DNA from: Kiloniellales bacterium
GTDB taxonomy: Bacteria; Pseudomonadota; Alphaproteobacteria; Kiloniellales; JAKSBE01
DNA: 32,184 nucleotides
Assembly (NCBI GenBank): GCA_028282935.1
Contig: JANQGU010000394.1
Coordinates: forward strand, 1 to 32,184
Direction of reading: 5' to 3'
In this document: piece by piece, positions 30,822-32,184 of the stretch
Position numbering within the stretch: the first letter of the stretch is position 1
Layout: the number at the start of each line of letters is the position of its first letter
Translations under genes and position numbers: made by a program
The notes under the pieces: model-generated
What the model saw: only the letters and a program-made list of their open reading frames with translations
Databases searched by the model: none
What the model was told of the DNA's origin: nothing

Positions 30822-31262
30822 GGATGCACACTCGACACTTGGCCGCAGAAGAATCCTGTTGCCTGCGGTTACGCCTCAGCACGCATGGTGTGCCGGCGAT
30901 CAAAGCCGCGCTCTTCCCGTAGCGGGCGCCAGTCCCGACTCCGCCTTCTGGGCTGGGCGGGCGCAAGAAAGCCCCGGGGAATCGCAAGATCCTTCAAGGC
31001 GCGTGAGTTGCGGGAAACGACAATACACCCAACATCCTAGCTTGGGTGCGCATGAGGCCTCGCCCGCGACCGCGGAGCCCCGGGTCGTGGCCGTGGGCGG
31101 AGGGTGATGCGCCCTGTGCCGAGGCCGGTGGCGATCGATTGGAAGGTGCCCGCTCGCGTGGCGAGGGCAGGCGGTGACCCCCTCGGGTCGTCGGAGCCGC
31201 GGCGAGACCGGGCAGTCGTCATCAACCGGGCTGCGTGCCCCAACCTTGAAAGGATACCGTCT
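30686..31262. other. Gene-poor stretch inside the purD-xseA insertion
   Basis: Apart from the possible minus-strand fragment at its left end, no convincing gene. It has a small hairpin ACCCAA / TTGGGT near 31026-31048, and composition shifts from moderate to GC-rich near 31060. It looks like decayed or mosaic sequence. No transposase or integrase remnant is recognisable. Confidence 0.5.
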
Positions 31263-31691
31263 ATGGTAGGGCCAATTTCCAAAGCGGGTGGCGGTGGACA
31301 GGCTTCACGGCAGACCGCGGGGAAGGGCGCCGCGAGATTCGACGAGGCGGTAAGGGCGCTGAAGGAGAGGGAGAAGGTCACGGAAGCGGGCGCCCTGCGG
31401 CAGGACGACAAGGCCGCGGCCGGAGAGGTCGCAGCGGTCCGGCAGCGGACCCTGACCGAGCTGAAGGTCGACCTCGAAGTTGCGAAGAGGAACTCGGAGG
31501 CCGCGGACGAGGTCTACCAGGCGGCCCAGGCGGAGCTTTGGAAGGCCCGCCAGGCGCATGAACACAACGCGAGCCCCCAGACTCGGGAGGAGGTCCAGCG
31601 TTGGCGCGTGAAACTGGAAGAGTTCTATAACCTCGTCCTCGAAGCCGAGACCCAGGAAGCCGAGGCCCAGGCGGCGGTCGACCGGACCTAG
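31263..31691 (+). CDS. Hypothetical coiled-coil protein
   Basis: Protein of 142 residues, ATG at 31263 preceded by AAAGGA. After a Gly-rich start (I-S-K-A-G-G-G-G-Q-A-S-R) it is almost wholly helical and charged, with heptad-like stretches (A-L-K-E-R-E-K-V-T-E, L-K-V-D-L-E-V-A-K-R-N-S-E-A-A-D-E-V-Y-Q-A-A-Q-A-E-L-W-K-A-R-Q-A-H). It ends with E-A-E-T-Q-E-A-E-A-Q-A-A. It is probably an oligomeric coiled coil. Function unknown; there is no signal peptide or membrane helix. It is the last gene of the insertion before xseA. Confidence 0.6.
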   Translation: MVGPISKAGGGGQASRQTAGKGAARFDEAVRALKEREKVTEAGALRQDDKAAAGEVAAVRQRTLTELKVDLEVAKRNSEAADEVYQAAQAELWKARQAHEHNASPQTREEVQRWRVKLEEFYNLVLEAETQEAEAQAAVDRT

Positions 31692-31896
31692 CCGGGTCTC
31701 CGCCGCCCGCAGCGCCGAAGTCCGCTCCGCAGTCCCTGTAGGTTTCGGCGGCCTTCGCGTCGGTCTCGTCCTGCGCGCGCTGCCGGCGCGGCAGGCGTCC
31801 CGCACGGATGCCGCCAGCCCCCCGCCCGTCTCCTTGGGCCCGGCGCCTTGGGAGTGGTCCATCGTCCTCCGCTCCTGTAGCATGGCGCCGCGCACC

Positions 31897-32184
31897 ATGA
31901 CCGACTTCTCCCAGCAACCCGGCCTCGGGCCGGACAGCCCCGGCGGCAACATCCCGGTGTTCTCCGTCGGCGAGATCTCCCAGGCGGTCAAGCGCAGCCT
32001 GGAGAGCCAGTTCGACCACGTCCGGGTGCGCGGCGAGGTCTCGGGCTTCAAGCGCGCCGCCTCGGGCCACCTCTACATGTCCCTGAAGGACGAGAACGCG
32101 GTCCTGGACGCGGTCTGCTGGCGCGGCACCGCCGGGCGCCTCGGCCTCAGGCCCGAGGACGGCATGGAGGTCATCGCCACCGGC
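31897..32184 (+). CDS. xseA: Exodeoxyribonuclease VII large subunit, 5' part
   Basis: First 96 codons of the large subunit of exonuclease VII, which degrades single-stranded DNA during repair. The N-terminal OB-fold domain is visible: V-F-S-V-G-E-I-S-Q-A-V-K-R, V-R-V-R-G-E-V-S-G-F-K-R-A-A-S-G-H-L-Y-M-S-L-K-D. The ATG at 31897 is preferred over the in-frame ATG at 31882 because the earlier one is not conserved in the partial copy at 29385. The gene continues beyond the window. Its first 100 bases are duplicated 2.5 kb upstream. Confidence 0.93.
   Translation, partial: MTDFSQQPGLGPDSPGGNIPVFSVGEISQAVKRSLESQFDHVRVRGEVSGFKRAASGHLYMSLKDENAVLDAVCWRGTAGRLGLRPEDGMEVIATG

Noticed and set aside
31692-31896. 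A minus-strand reading that starts M-D-H-S-Q-G upstream of xseA, with a similar M-N-H-F-H-G at the partial copy
   Set aside because: The likeness comes from the duplicated DNA itself. The frames differ and break soon after, so a real divergent gene is not supported.

Overview
The window is a GC-rich chromosomal segment of an alphaproteobacterium, most likely a Rhodospirillales/Kiloniellales-type organism. Evidence: the order ribF-ileS-lspA-bamF(DUF3035)-two M16 peptidases-pgi-mutL, a divergent purD/xseA pair, rluB-rsmD near tadA, endonuclease-type MutL, and TRAP solute-binding proteins. No rRNA, tRNA or CRISPR array is visible.

Layout. 1-1373 (minus): a GlpR-type DeoR repressor cut by the window edge and a small DUF2846-like lipoprotein. 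1597-13504 (plus): a MaoC hydratase, then the housekeeping block ribF, ileS, lspA, bamF, a terminator, a catalytic plus a non-catalytic M16 peptidase, pgi and mutL. Several of these genes are coupled by ATGA overlaps. 13505-14543: a small two-gene cassette (Tat-signal hypothetical protein and XRE regulator, divergent around a palindromic operator). It is bounded by two copies of the last ~64 bp of mutL. 14550-17864: a strong terminator, then two orphan TRAP solute-binding proteins (TAXI on minus, DctP/TakP-like on plus) separated by a long non-coding stretch. 17953-20938 (minus): a five-gene run, puuD-like, rluB-like, rsmD and two paralogous single-TM proteins. 21090-23098 (plus): an arsR-AHSA1-GST operon with a perfect 14-bp-arm operator, then tadA. 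23461-24435: an OmpA-family lipoprotein with a clear terminator.

24550-26667 is accessory: a 105-bp double-palindrome repeat, an unknown gene, a polysaccharide-lyase-like protein and an inverted-repeat element that recurs at 29220. 26668-29169 holds a TlpA-like thioredoxin overlapping a convergent membrane protein, then purD. 29170-31896 is a second insertion-like region between purD and xseA. It starts with a diverged, truncated copy of the 5' end of xseA and carries unknown genes (one a double zinc-ribbon protein, one a coiled-coil protein). The intact xseA starts at 31897 and runs off the window.

The most interesting observation is that two accessory cassettes are each bounded by a partial duplicate of the adjacent core gene's end (mutL 3' end, xseA 5' end), with no integrase or transposase visible in either. 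This points to a shared mode of insertion, such as single-crossover capture or gene-end-targeted integration. The mechanism is inferred; the repeats themselves are directly visible.
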